A DNA stretch of 64,000 bases from Mucilaginibacter gossypiicola. GTDB lineage: Bacteria; Bacteroidota; Bacteroidia; Sphingobacteriales; Sphingobacteriaceae. The translations under genes were made by a program, and so were the position numbers. The stretch lies in NCBI RefSeq assembly GCF_900110105.1, contig NZ_FOCL01000020.1:1-64000 (forward strand), read 5' to 3'. The notes under the pieces were generated by a model. That model made no database searches, was not told the origin of the DNA, and saw only the letters and a program-made list of their open reading frames with translations. How positions within the stretch are numbered: position 1 is the first letter of the stretch; every line of letters begins with the position of its first letter. Shown piece after piece: positions 1-10,229 of this stretch.

Positions 1-2346
1 CAATTCGGTTCGCAGCTTAATACCCGATATACTTGCACCCAAATCATCATGCACCTCACTGCTGATACGCTGGCGTTCGCGTTGCAGGGCAAGCGTATTT
101 TCATAGTCCTTTTTTTGCAAGCCTATAATGGACTGATAATATTTTCGTACCAGTAAAAAAACTACAACGATAGCGCTTAGCACTGCCAGTACCTGCAACC
201 ATAGTTGCTGGTACCATAAAGGCATAACGGTAAATTTAAAAATAAGCGACGAACTCAACTGATTAAAACGATCGGCAGCCACCGCTTCTAACTCATAACT
301 CCCCGGAGGCAACAGGTCAAACCTTTTTTCGCCGGATGGTGCAACGCTCCAATTTTTGTCAACGCCCTTCAGCCTGAACCGGTATTGTATTTTACCCATG
401 CTTTTGTAGGATAGGGCAACGCAATTAAATACAACGGGCTGGCCGTAAGTAAAGCTGCTTTGATTTCCGGTGGCTCCGTCGTTAATCATTATCGGCCTGG
501 GCAGATTGGTGTTCCCTAAATTTTGAGTCACTGCTATTCCCTGATCTGTGGCTATATAGTAATCAGGACCGTTCTGCACTACGTCAGCAACATTATCCGA
601 AGGAAGCCCGTTACTGGTATTAAGCAGGCTGATCCGGTAGCTCTGATAATTATTATAAAAGCTGATGATGCTTACACCATTTGCTGTACAGGCCCATAAT
701 GTATTGGCATCTGTCCATACTAATTTGCGGATATCGCCCGAAGAAATAGCAGGCTTGTTAAATTGAACAATGTTTTTTCCAGCCCATAAAAACACACCTT
801 GTGACTCTGTACCAATTGCGCATGCTTCGCGATTTGCTGCCAGGCATTTAACAACATTGATCCCGTTCCCGGTCAACATTCGGAAATAGGTGATATTGGT
901 TGGGGTGGGTGCAAACTGGTATAATCCATAAAGTGAACCTATTAGCATGCTGTTTTTATACCAGATAAGGGATGTCATGCGTATAGGCTTAATTTTGTAA
1001 CCCTGTATATGTTTGAGCCGATCTGATAATACAAGAACTGAATTCTGTGTAATAAAACACAAACTATCATGTTGTTGGGCAATGCCTTTTATAGGGCCAT
1101 AGAAATATTTTACCGGATGCCATGTCGAAGGATTATTATTGGAAACATTTAATCCGAATATGCCATTATCTGTACCAATGATAAGCTTATTATCCGAACT
1201 TGCAAGCAGGTTAGTTATCCGGTTAAAATCCGAGCGGTCTTGGTTTATAGTTATAGTGCCTATTGACGATATCTGCTTTGCACCAAGCTTCATATAATTC
1301 AGAGTACTTAACACGTGTCCGGTAAAAAGATAACCGCCCGCTACGCTCAGCTTCAAAACGTCTTCATTTGCCAGACCACTCTCCTTGTTAATGATTCTTA
1401 CTTCGGGGTTGGTACTTAGAAAAAAGCCTTTGTCATAACTGCCAAACCATAAATTATTTTCCTTGTCTATAAGCGTTGATGTGGTGATTTGGTTATTAAG
1501 GTAGTTTTTTCGCTCGCCCGTAATATAGTTGATAATGTATGTGCCTTGTTTTACCGTGGTAACAGCAAAAGTGTTTTTACCTGTAGGATAAACAGAGGTT
1601 ACATTACCGGTAAAATTAATTTTATTAAGAGGAATGATACCGCTTTTTTGATACCGATAAACTTGCACCCAATTTTTGGTTATCAATAACAAATGATTTT
1701 GCTGTAAGGCCAATCTGTAAGGCCTGGTATTGTTTTTTACCGTTTCATAACTTAATTGCCCTTTCAGAAGCTCCTTTTCCAGTATGTGAGTGTCATTGTC
1801 AGATAAGCTGATCTCTTCTTTGCCTGGGCCATAAATACATCCGCTCCTGTGTTGAATAGCATGTCTTCTTGATCTTAATTCGTCAAAATGATATAACTTG
1901 GTGCTGAGTCCATAATTTACACATAGCTCATTGTAACGGTTAAAAAAGAAATTGGCAAAAGGCTGCACTATTACTTTTTGCGGTGAGTTAAGCTTGTGTA
2001 TAAGCCCGTTTTCATAGTAACAAACCCTAAAATTATTACAATAGAAAAAAATCCGGTGGTAATTATCTTCGGCTATCCGGAAACACTCGTTGCTTTCCAA
2101 CCCATCTGCCGACGTGAAATTTTTAAAATGCTGACCATCAAATCTGCTTACACCTTTATCCGTGGCTATCCAGATAAACCCTCTGCTGTCCTGCGTTAAA
2201 TAATTAACCCTTGAACTGAGCAGGCCATCGGGTGCACTATAATTTTTCAGGTAAATTACCTGGTATGGCGTGTCGGCATATAACCGCCACGGAAATAAAA
2301 GCAGGGTTAATATTAAAAGTTTAAAAAAATAGCTTTTTAGAGGCAT
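1..2346 (-). CDS. Sensor histidine kinase with N-terminal propeller and Y_Y_Y domain (C-terminus cut by window edge)
   Basis: The minus-strand frame is open from an ATG at 2346 to the window edge, 782 codons without a stop. It starts with a signal-peptide-like segment (MPLKSYFFKLLILTLLLFPW). Two-component-regulator propeller repeats follow; the first contains GLLSSRVNYLTQDSRGFIWI. A Y_Y_Y-type domain (YRFRLKGVDKNWS) precedes one membrane segment near residues 725-745. After it comes a HisKA_3 dimerisation motif, ERQRISSEVHDDLGA, with the phospho-accepting His at about residue 766. The ATPase domain must lie outside the window. Proteins of this architecture usually sense an extracytoplasmic ligand through the propeller and phosphorylate a LuxR/LytTR-type regulator. 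No partner is visible here, and the signal is unknown. Confidence 0.88.
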   Translation of the reverse strand, partial: MPLKSYFFKLLILTLLLFPWRLYADTPYQVIYLKNYSAPDGLLSSRVNYLTQDSRGFIWIATDKGVSRFDGQHFKNFTSADGLESNECFRIAEDNYHRIFFYCNNFRVCYYENGLIHKLNSPQKVIVQPFANFFFNRYNELCVNYGLSTKLYHFDELRSRRHAIQHRSGCIYGPGKEEISLSDNDTHILEKELLKGQLSYETVKNNTRPYRLALQQNHLLLITKNWVQVYRYQKSGIIPLNKINFTGNVTSVYPTGKNTFAVTTVKQGTYIINYITGERKNYLNNQITTSTLIDKENNLWFGSYDKGFFLSTNPEVRIINKESGLANEDVLKLSVAGGYLFTGHVLSTLNYMKLGAKQISSIGTITINQDRSDFNRITNLLASSDNKLIIGTDNGIFGLNVSNNNPSTWHPVKYFYGPIKGIAQQHDSLCFITQNSVLVLSDRLKHIQGYKIKPIRMTSLIWYKNSMLIGSLYGLYQFAPTPTNITYFRMLTGNGINVVKCLAANREACAIGTESQGVFLWAGKNIVQFNKPAISSGDIRKLVWTDANTLWACTANGVSIISFYNNYQSYRISLLNTSNGLPSDNVADVVQNGPDYYIATDQGIAVTQNLGNTNLPRPIMINDGATGNQSSFTYGQPVVFNCVALSYKSMGKIQYRFRLKGVDKNWSVAPSGEKRFDLLPPGSYELEAVAADRFNQLSSSLIFKFTVMPLWYQQLWLQVLAVLSAIVVVFLLVRKYYQSIIGLQKKDYENTLALQRERQRISSEVHDDLGASISGIKLRTEL

Positions 2347-2563
2347 TCTAATTTATCGGTATCAATTTAACATCGCAGCCTTTTTAACATTATACAATAA
2401 TATAACTTGTATAGTTTTGTGCAGCAATATTAACTGATAAATATAAAAAGAAATGCCGTGCGGGCAATATCAAGCTAAATATCAAGCATCCGGCAAACAA
2501 ATATTTATTATATCAATAGGGTAACCCTTGCAGGCCGGGCCTTCCTTATGATTGATAATAAAG

Positions 2564-4846
2564 TTAAAACGGATACCCGATTGCCAGGTTAAATACACTT
2601 CGGTTAAAGTTGAAATCCCAGCGGGGCTCATTGGCACGTATGTATGGCGTACGTAACGGGATACCCAGATCGGTACGTAACACCAGCACGGTTAAATCAA
2701 ACCTCAAACCAAAGCCACAGTCAACAGCGAAATCATTATAAAATTTATTGCTGAACACTGCTCCGGGTTGCTGGCTATTTGAGTGGAGCAACCAAATATT
2801 ACCTGCGTCAACAAATAATGCTCCCCGTACAATGCTGAACAGCTTTGGCCGGTATTCGATATTGGCCTCTATTTTAATATCGCCCGATTCATCTGCCAGG
2901 AAACCTCCTGTACCTACTCCGGTTTGAGAATCAAATGAACCGGGGCCTATAGCCCTTGCCCTGAAACCGCGTAAGCTGTTAGGGCCGCCTATGAAAAACT
3001 GCTGGCTGTATGGTAGCTGGGTAGAGTTTCCATAAGGTAAACCAACACCCACTATAAACCTTGTAGCGATGGTGCTGTTGGGCGCAGTTTTATGAAAATA
3101 CCTGATCTCGTTTTCAAACTTTACAAACTGGTTGAATATTGCGCCGAAAAGTTTTTTGGGTTTTCCGCCCGCGCTATCGGCACCGGTTACCAAACCGTAT
3201 ATGTTATTAGATAGGGTTACTTTACCATTGTAATAAAAAGTATTAGTGCGGTAATCTTCGTTGGTATTGGTAAAGATATAGCTGTAGCTTGGACCTAATA
3301 TAAATTGCTTGTCAATTACATGCTTCAAGGCCGGATTAACGGGGCCATTAGCCGGATTGATACTTGCCTTATATTCGTCAGATACGCTCAATGGATTTAC
3401 AAATTGGAAATTGATGAGGTTAAGCTCATGCGAACGATGTTCTGTTTCGCGCCACTGGTAACCGAATGACAAATTGAATGAATTTAGATTATATAGCTTT
3501 TGACGGTTCACAATAGAATAACCGAGGCTTAGGTTGGTATGCGGGATATAGGCATCGGCGGCTTTGGGGTAAATTGGCCCGATAAAGCGCGGCCACGATA
3601 GCGTGGTTTGAATACCGGCCTGGTAAACATTATAGCCGGCGTTTTGCCCGCCTGCCTGCACGTCGGTACTTCCAAAAAGGGTTATTTTTAACGATTCGGC
3701 ACCTTTAAAGGCGTTCCGGTTAAGCCAGTTGAGGTTTACCTGCGTGCCGGTATAGTTAGCCGATGTGGTACGGCCCAAAATATCAAGCGATAGTGATTTC
3801 TTTTTATACTGAGTTAAAAAGTAATATACATCCAGTTTTGATGAATCGGCAGATACATCCTCAAACCTGTTTTTTACAAACTTGTAGGGGCCAAGGTTTA
3901 TAAAGCGGTTAAGCGAATTATTATGTGCGGTACGGTTGTAAACTTCGCCTGGTCTCATCAGCACGGTGTTGGCAAATACGTAGGTATGCACGGTATTGCG
4001 GCGTTCAACAATGTTATACCATTTATAAGATATAGCCTTATCCTTCATTAGTGAAGTATCTCTTAGCGAATAGCTCGGGTAGACATAAATTTTATTGATT
4101 GTGTAAATATTTTGAGCGCGACCGGGGGTTTCATTTTTAACAGCTACAAAAATATCAACCTGGTGACCAGCTATGGTGCTGTCCACATGCATGATCAAAT
4201 CTTCGGGCGAAAAATAATAAAAGCCTTCCTCCTTCAATCGGGCATCAATGCGCAGACGTTCGGTTTTGATAACATCAAGATTATATTTATCCCCAACTTT
4301 TAACAATGTTTTTGCCGCTGTGCCGGTAACTGCGGTATCAATAGTTCTGTTTCCTGGCGGAAATACTACTTTCCTGATTTTGTAGCCCGGCCCTGTTACA
4401 GCGGTATAAACTGCTTTGGCAACTTTTGACGTTGTTTTTTTGCTCACCGTATCACCACTTACCTGCGCCTGGAAGTAGCTTTCGTTTTGTAACCTGTTTT
4501 GAAGTATTTTACTGTTCTGTTCAAGATTTACGGAACTGATCAATACAGGAGGTTCACCTTTTTTATTGAGCCAGTTGGCAAGGCCTTTAGTTTTGTTGGT
4601 TTTAGTTTTAAAGTAAAGCCACAGTTTAAAACGCATACCTAATATCGTACTGTTAGGAACAGGCCTTAGTAAGGTGCCAAGTTCTTCGCTCAAGGCGCTT
4701 TTCTCACTCTTTTTCAAAACCGAGTCTTTGATCACCACCTCGCCGCCTGTGTATAGCTTTTGGCCCGGTGCCAGAAATTTAGTGGTACTGCAGGCACTCA
4801 GTAAAACAGATGCTGAAAGCAGTATATATTTTAAATGTTTGGTCAT
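2564..4846 (-). CDS. tamL: TamL-type outer-membrane BamA/TamA-family lipoprotein
   Basis: The 760-residue protein has an N-terminal lipobox-like signal (ILLSASVLLSACS), POTRA-like repeats, and a C-terminal Bac_surface_Ag beta-barrel. The barrel has the family's loop-6 signature, FFIGGPNSLRGF, and the protein ends in Phe. A lipid-anchored TamA relative encoded beside tamB is the TamL form known in Bacteroidota. It is expected to sit in the outer membrane and work with TamB in envelope assembly or lipid transport. I chose the ATG at 4846 because the signal peptide follows directly and the start lies 4 nt after the tamB stop. An upstream extension to 5032 is open but would overlap tamB and add a lysine-rich, non-conserved tail. 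The two genes look like one transcription unit. Confidence 0.85.
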   Translation of the reverse strand: MTKHLKYILLSASVLLSACSTTKFLAPGQKLYTGGEVVIKDSVLKKSEKSALSEELGTLLRPVPNSTILGMRFKLWLYFKTKTNKTKGLANWLNKKGEPPVLISSVNLEQNSKILQNRLQNESYFQAQVSGDTVSKKTTSKVAKAVYTAVTGPGYKIRKVVFPPGNRTIDTAVTGTAAKTLLKVGDKYNLDVIKTERLRIDARLKEEGFYYFSPEDLIMHVDSTIAGHQVDIFVAVKNETPGRAQNIYTINKIYVYPSYSLRDTSLMKDKAISYKWYNIVERRNTVHTYVFANTVLMRPGEVYNRTAHNNSLNRFINLGPYKFVKNRFEDVSADSSKLDVYYFLTQYKKKSLSLDILGRTTSANYTGTQVNLNWLNRNAFKGAESLKITLFGSTDVQAGGQNAGYNVYQAGIQTTLSWPRFIGPIYPKAADAYIPHTNLSLGYSIVNRQKLYNLNSFNLSFGYQWRETEHRSHELNLINFQFVNPLSVSDEYKASINPANGPVNPALKHVIDKQFILGPSYSYIFTNTNEDYRTNTFYYNGKVTLSNNIYGLVTGADSAGGKPKKLFGAIFNQFVKFENEIRYFHKTAPNSTIATRFIVGVGLPYGNSTQLPYSQQFFIGGPNSLRGFRARAIGPGSFDSQTGVGTGGFLADESGDIKIEANIEYRPKLFSIVRGALFVDAGNIWLLHSNSQQPGAVFSNKFYNDFAVDCGFGLRFDLTVLVLRTDLGIPLRTPYIRANEPRWDFNFNRSVFNLAIGYPF

Positions 4847-4850
4847 GGGC

Positions 4851-7800
4851 TTAGTTTGAAGTAGTTTGCGGTTTGTTGTCCTGTTGCTGCTGCATGTTTT
4901 TTTGTTCCAGCGCCTTATCTGCTTCCTGTTGTTTTTGTTTTTCTTCTTTTTGTTTTTGCTGGTACTCGCGGCGCAACCTGCGTTCTTCAGGGGTACGCTT
5001 GCGGAAGATCTCTTTGAAACGGTTGTAATCAACTGTTAGGGTGAAGCCTACGCCGGTTTCTATGATCTGTCCCTGTATCACAATAAATTCATCGCGGCGG
5101 TAAGCACGCAGAGTATACCGGCCATCCTTGCTTAGTTTATATGCTATTGATACGTCGCCTGCTATGTTGGATGCTTTTTGTCCCGGCTGGTTGCCTTCCA
5201 GGTTAAAGTTATTGCCAACACTTACTGTAAGTCTATCGCTCAGGAAGCGTTTGGAAAGGCCAACATTTAGGTCAGTACGATTAGTTGCCGTTCCCGTCGA
5301 ATAATCTTCGCCGGATGTAAGGCCGAAGTTAAGATCAACCCCCGAGATGAGGCTACCCGCCAACCGGTTCAACTGATCAGATAACAAACTACTTACGCTA
5401 TTGCGGATAGTGCCTTCAATAGATGTGCCGGCTCCCTGGCTTTGCAGCGGATTATCGCCTATAAAGTGGCCTAATACTAATACGCCTAAAACTTGTTTAT
5501 TAAGTTCGTTAGGGTCTTGCCGTATCTGGGTAAGGCGTGTGTTTACAGTATTTACTACATCTGATGATACGGAATACGAACTATCAGGCAAAACAATATC
5601 AAAGCTGATATTAGGTGTAAGCAGCTGATCCTTCAGGTTCAGGTTTACGTTAAATGGCAGTTTCTGTTTGTACATGGTACTGTTTTGCGCATCCGAAAGC
5701 TGATTTGAAACCAGGTCTATCGGCGGTACGTTGGCTACGTAAATGGCAGTCAGGTCAATATTGGCGCTGGTTGGATCGCCAGTCCAAACTATGGTACTGC
5801 CTTTTTTAAAGTTGAAAGTACGTTTAACCGTAGCGTAAGCTAAGTTGTACGAGCCCGAATTAACCACATATGTACCTGTAAGGTTAATTTTGCCGCTTGG
5901 GTCAATACCGCCGTTAAGGTTGGCTTCGCCTTTCAGGTGCACGATATCGCCATTTCGCTCATCAACTACGATAGTAAATGCCGCGTTTTTGTTTACGGTG
6001 ATAGTAGCAGATACATCCAACCCGGTAACATCCGATTTTTTAAGTGAGTCCAGCTGCTTTGCCAGCAGTATCGAATCCAATTTAGGGGCATCCTTATCAA
6101 TAAAGTCAACTACACCTTTACGGTCCTCAACTGCCGGATCATCGGTAGGCAGTACAAAGGTCATGTCGGTTTTATCGTTCACGGTAAGATTGGCGTCAAC
6201 TACAGGTTTGGCCATATTACCGCGAATCTTGATGCGGGTATCAACATAAAGCTTGCCGTAATAAAGTTTGTTATCAGCTTCGGTGGAGTTGGTGACCCTG
6301 AAGTTATTGGCATTGATATCCATACCAAAGGCAAAGTCGGTGTAAGTCTTAGTGTAGATACTGCCGCTTACCACAGCCTTGTTACCGGTTGAATCAACCA
6401 GCGTAAAATCATTGAAGCGAATACCTTCGTTGTTGAACGTAATGCTTTCCTGTGGCATACGGAAGTAGGAGTTGAGCATGGCTACGTTAAAGCCCACTTT
6501 GTTGAAGTTAATATCGCCCCGCACCGAAGGCGCATCTGTGGTCCCCGATATTTTCAGCGCCCCGGTAATATTACCCATAGCATTGCGCAAACTGCCAAAA
6601 CTGAAACCTTCGATACTCTTCATGCTCAGGTTCACGATATTCAGATCGAGATCGAAGCGGCTTTCGGGCGAGGTATAGTAGGTGCCGTTTAGGTCAACCT
6701 GGTTGCCTTTGCCTGTTATGCTCATTTGTGCAGCATAAGCATTTTCGGTTTGATTGTTTACTTTAAGGGCAATGTTACCTACGGTGTCACCCTTAAAATT
6801 AAAGTCATTAACATTGATAGCCGCCGTAAATACAGGCGCAGCCTGGAAGTTGCTTACTGTAGCATCGCCGTTAATGGTACCGCCTACCTGTAACGAGTCC
6901 TGTTTGGCCATTTTGGTAAGTGCCTCAATATGGAAGTTATTGAATTTGATATTCAGCGGGCTGTTATACTCCTGCGTGCTGCTGTTAACGCTCAATACCT
7001 GGTTGTTGTTAGTGATGGTAAAGTTGTGCGCCAGGATACCTTTTGTCCCGTATTGTAAAAAGTTATCATCGCTAACCGCCCATGGGAGGTAATCAAGCAA
7101 CAGGCCATCCTTATTAAAGCTAAACTGGTACTCATCAGGCAACAGGCTGAAGGTACCTGCAATGCGGAAACGTTCTTTTTTAGCTGCATCGCGGATTTGA
7201 ACGCTTAAGCCTGCCTTATTATCCTGCGCTGCGCCCGAGATGCTGGTATACAGCAGATCGACAGATGAACCAACTTTAACTTCATCAACCGAAAAATTAT
7301 AATTAAGTGCGTTGTTATTGGTGTTGATATTAAGCGACGCTTTATTAACGGTATTGGTACCGTAAACCACTTTAGGTATGGAACCTTTAACAACCAACTC
7401 GCCGGTTTGGCTATTGAAGCTGCCGTTTAGTAAAACAGGATCGAGCTGTTTCAGATCAGGGGCAAACTGGTTAAGCAGCGGGGTTTTAACCAGGCGGGCT
7501 TCAAATTTAAATTGCTGCGCATCGTATTTAACCACAGGTGCCGGTTTGGTTTTAATGGTTTTGCCACCCTTGGTTTTTACGGCCACCTGCTGCCCGCCGG
7601 CAATGGTAGTGTTAAAATATTTGTTGATCACATCCTGAAGGGCCGGGGCTATCTGCGTAAGCTTGTACTTGCCGGCCATGTGTGCCGTCATGATAGGTGT
7701 TTTTAAGCGCAAAGTGCTGCTATCGGCGCTGGCTGTGGAAGTGAGGCTGATGGTATCCATCTGGATGCGCTGGCCTTTGTTTATAACCAATAGGTCGGTA

Positions 7801-10067
7801 GCCTTAATATCAGCATTCAGGTAATCCGGGTCGGCAGTTGGCACATCGGCCACGATCTTACCATGAAAGCGCATGTCATCTTTAACAAAATTCAGGTTTT
7901 TGAGGTTGATGCTGTCCACATTTAAAGTAGCCTTAACCGCCGGGTATTTTTTATTGAGATTAGCTTTAGCATCCAGGCTGAAATTAATGTTGGGATCTTT
8001 CATGGTAGCAACCGCGGTATAAGCTCCGTTGCTTGATGTCCCCTTCATAGCCAGGTTTTGGTAAGTATAGCCTTTAACATAGGCTTTTGCTACATTACCG
8101 TTAAATGCGATACTTGCCTTTTTAGGATCGAGACTTGTACCCTTCAAATTGGCGTTCATGGTAATGCGCCCAACCATTTGCGGTTGTTTGGTAAGCGCGC
8201 CTACATTAAGTTCATTAACTTTAATATTAGCGGTATACGTCGCCGCGTTTTTGTTTTGCCCGTTCTTCAAAGCAGCCACCAGGTCAACTGCACCGTAGCT
8301 TGAGCGCAGTCCCATTTTAGTACTAAAGGTGTACATGCTGCCTTTAAAGTTACCCTTCAAACTCATTTTTTCGGGAATGCTCACATTGGGCGGAATACTA
8401 CCGGCAGGAGCGAGTCTGTCTATATCACTGCGACTGGTGCTGAAATCGGCAATGTTAACATCAAAGGTCGCCTTATTTACATCGGGCAGCCCCTTCATTT
8501 TAGCCGATGCCTTAATGTGCGTGCTGCTTAAACCGGTAACTTCAAGATTAGGAATATCCAGGTTATTAACCTGTCCGCTTACCCGGCCATTGATCTTAAA
8601 CACCGTGCCCGGCGATGATTTAAATGGCTCCATAGTAGCCATGGTTGGCATCAGCAATAAAACATCTTTTAAACCCAAACGGCTGCCATCTAAATTGGCA
8701 TTGATGCCCAGTGCGCCTATGTTTTTGGTAATGGCATCAATAGAAGGGTAGCGCACCTGTACCGATTTTTGGAGGGTAGTATTAGGCGTTTCCAATAGCA
8801 GATCATTCATGTAGGCTGTAGTTGGCCCATACAGAAATGCAGTGTGGAATTTGTTGATCTTCAAGCCACTTTTTTCGGTAAAGGTAAAGGAGTTGATCTT
8901 ACCCGAAATTGTATCCGGGCTGTATGAAATATTTTCGGCTTCAGCATTCAGACTGCGGATGTCCATATGGCCAAAATCCAAACCTTTGGGTATGGCTTTC
9001 TGCGCTTCGTTATCGAACTTAATATTATCGTTAGTGAACGTAACTTTACCGATAGTTGCCTGCCATGCCGATTTAGTAGGCGACGACACCAGCGTATCCA
9101 GTTTTTTAACGGCTTTGACAACTGCTTTAGCTACAGTTTTGGGCTTGGCTAAGCTAAGGCCAGCTTTGGTATCGCTTAGCTCGATACTTTTGATGCCTAC
9201 CTTTTGGTTTTTCAGGTCGATCTTGTCCATCTCCACCAAAAACTTGCTTAGGTCTACTTTGGCACCCATCTCGGCGCTTTGGTAATCGACTTTGATTTTA
9301 GAGATATCGATTACGCCTAAATTCAGGTCCATATTCAAAGGTGCGGTAGCGGTATCAGGCGGCGGTGGACCGGTTGGGGTTTGGATGATCTTAGCGTTTA
9401 CATCACTCAGCGTAATTTTTGGTATGGTGAATTTCATTTTATCCATATCAAAATCTTTAACGCGGGTATCAAAATGGCCGAGTAAAAACTTTACATCGTT
9501 GCCGGTTATCGCATCCTTATATTTTATGTTGATCTTATCGAGGATGATCTTATCAACAGAAAACTTCATGGTTGAAGTGGTGTCGGTAGGTTTTATTTCT
9601 TTCTTTTGTTCGCCCACAAAAGCTTTGATAATGTAATCGAAGTTGAACACGCTATCGGCCCCACGGTTTACATTGGCGGTAATGCCCTGCAGGTTTACTT
9701 CGTTAACCTCAACCTGGCTGTGCAGCAACTTGAGCATGCTGATATCAACCTTTAGTTTGTCGCCGGCAATGAGGGTGTCTTTTTTCTGGTCCTCAAAATA
9801 AACATCTTCCAGCACCAGCAGCTTAGGCAGGCCAAGGCTGATATGTCCGATCTTAACCTTGGTATGGATCTTATTCTGTAAAAAAGTTACGGCTTTGTCT
9901 TTCGCGAAGTTTTGAACAGCTGGTACCTGTATCAAAATTACTACAAGAATAACCAGCAGTACTACACTAACCAGTATCCAGAGTATCGTTTTAAGGGTTA
10001 TTCGTAGTATTTTTTTCAATTGTATATGTATTTCAAAGGTGATGATAGGGTTGCTTAATATAAACAA
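4851..10067 (-). CDS. tamB: TamB/AsmA-like translocation and assembly module protein
   Basis: This very long protein (about 1,738 residues) has an N-terminal membrane anchor (TILWILVSVVLLVILVVILI), a long periplasmic body rich in beta-strand repeats as in AsmA-like lipid-bridge proteins, and a C-terminal TamB (DUF490) domain with the segment LGVLVLGHFIGDNP. The tail (about the last 50 residues) is Gln/Lys/Glu-rich. It lies immediately upstream of tamL, so the pair should form an inner-to-outer membrane bridge. The start is uncertain. No in-frame ATG precedes the membrane segment, so translation must begin at TTG 10067, at a second TTG at 10019 (before KKILRITLK), or at another non-ATG codon. 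Confidence 0.85.
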   Translation of the reverse strand: MFILSNPIITFEIHIQLKKILRITLKTILWILVSVVLLVILVVILIQVPAVQNFAKDKAVTFLQNKIHTKVKIGHISLGLPKLLVLEDVYFEDQKKDTLIAGDKLKVDISMLKLLHSQVEVNEVNLQGITANVNRGADSVFNFDYIIKAFVGEQKKEIKPTDTTSTMKFSVDKIILDKINIKYKDAITGNDVKFLLGHFDTRVKDFDMDKMKFTIPKITLSDVNAKIIQTPTGPPPPDTATAPLNMDLNLGVIDISKIKVDYQSAEMGAKVDLSKFLVEMDKIDLKNQKVGIKSIELSDTKAGLSLAKPKTVAKAVVKAVKKLDTLVSSPTKSAWQATIGKVTFTNDNIKFDNEAQKAIPKGLDFGHMDIRSLNAEAENISYSPDTISGKINSFTFTEKSGLKINKFHTAFLYGPTTAYMNDLLLETPNTTLQKSVQVRYPSIDAITKNIGALGINANLDGSRLGLKDVLLLMPTMATMEPFKSSPGTVFKINGRVSGQVNNLDIPNLEVTGLSSTHIKASAKMKGLPDVNKATFDVNIADFSTSRSDIDRLAPAGSIPPNVSIPEKMSLKGNFKGSMYTFSTKMGLRSSYGAVDLVAALKNGQNKNAATYTANIKVNELNVGALTKQPQMVGRITMNANLKGTSLDPKKASIAFNGNVAKAYVKGYTYQNLAMKGTSSNGAYTAVATMKDPNINFSLDAKANLNKKYPAVKATLNVDSINLKNLNFVKDDMRFHGKIVADVPTADPDYLNADIKATDLLVINKGQRIQMDTISLTSTASADSSTLRLKTPIMTAHMAGKYKLTQIAPALQDVINKYFNTTIAGGQQVAVKTKGGKTIKTKPAPVVKYDAQQFKFEARLVKTPLLNQFAPDLKQLDPVLLNGSFNSQTGELVVKGSIPKVVYGTNTVNKASLNINTNNNALNYNFSVDEVKVGSSVDLLYTSISGAAQDNKAGLSVQIRDAAKKERFRIAGTFSLLPDEYQFSFNKDGLLLDYLPWAVSDDNFLQYGTKGILAHNFTITNNNQVLSVNSSTQEYNSPLNIKFNNFHIEALTKMAKQDSLQVGGTINGDATVSNFQAAPVFTAAINVNDFNFKGDTVGNIALKVNNQTENAYAAQMSITGKGNQVDLNGTYYTSPESRFDLDLNIVNLSMKSIEGFSFGSLRNAMGNITGALKISGTTDAPSVRGDINFNKVGFNVAMLNSYFRMPQESITFNNEGIRFNDFTLVDSTGNKAVVSGSIYTKTYTDFAFGMDINANNFRVTNSTEADNKLYYGKLYVDTRIKIRGNMAKPVVDANLTVNDKTDMTFVLPTDDPAVEDRKGVVDFIDKDAPKLDSILLAKQLDSLKKSDVTGLDVSATITVNKNAAFTIVVDERNGDIVHLKGEANLNGGIDPSGKINLTGTYVVNSGSYNLAYATVKRTFNFKKGSTIVWTGDPTSANIDLTAIYVANVPPIDLVSNQLSDAQNSTMYKQKLPFNVNLNLKDQLLTPNISFDIVLPDSSYSVSSDVVNTVNTRLTQIRQDPNELNKQVLGVLVLGHFIGDNPLQSQGAGTSIEGTIRNSVSSLLSDQLNRLAGSLISGVDLNFGLTSGEDYSTGTATNRTDLNVGLSKRFLSDRLTVSVGNNFNLEGNQPGQKASNIAGDVSIAYKLSKDGRYTLRAYRRDEFIVIQGQIIETGVGFTLTVDYNRFKEIFRKRTPEERRLRREYQQKQKEEKQKQQEADKALEQKNMQQQQDNKPQTTSN

Positions 10068-10187
10068 ATAACATGCTAAGTATAGCTGTTTGCTGTGTGT
10101 TTTGTATAATTTACAAACTAAGGGAGCGGCTTTAATTAAAAATTTCCACAGCGCTACTTTTTAACAGTCTACATCCCTAACTTGTTT

Positions 10188-10195
10188 TAACTTTG
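10188..10195 (+). promoter_or_regulatory. Putative -7 element of dnaE promoter
   Basis: TAACTTTG matches the Bacteroidota -7 consensus TAnnTTTG and lies 34 nt before the dnaE ATG. No clear TTG occurs at the usual -33 distance, so this is a moderate call. Confidence 0.45.
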
Positions 10196-10229
10196 TACTT
10201 CTTAAAGATTTTGTTGAAACGGATTTACT

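Noticed and set aside
4847..5032. Longer tamL start inside tamB
   Set aside because: The extra residues are lysine/asparagine-rich, precede a clear lipoprotein signal, and are the out-of-frame shadow of the Gln/Lys-rich tamB tail.
4851..10067. Numerous open frames antisense to tamB
   Set aside because: They mirror the codon structure of the long conserved gene, lack start context and known domains, and overlap a clearly real protein throughout.
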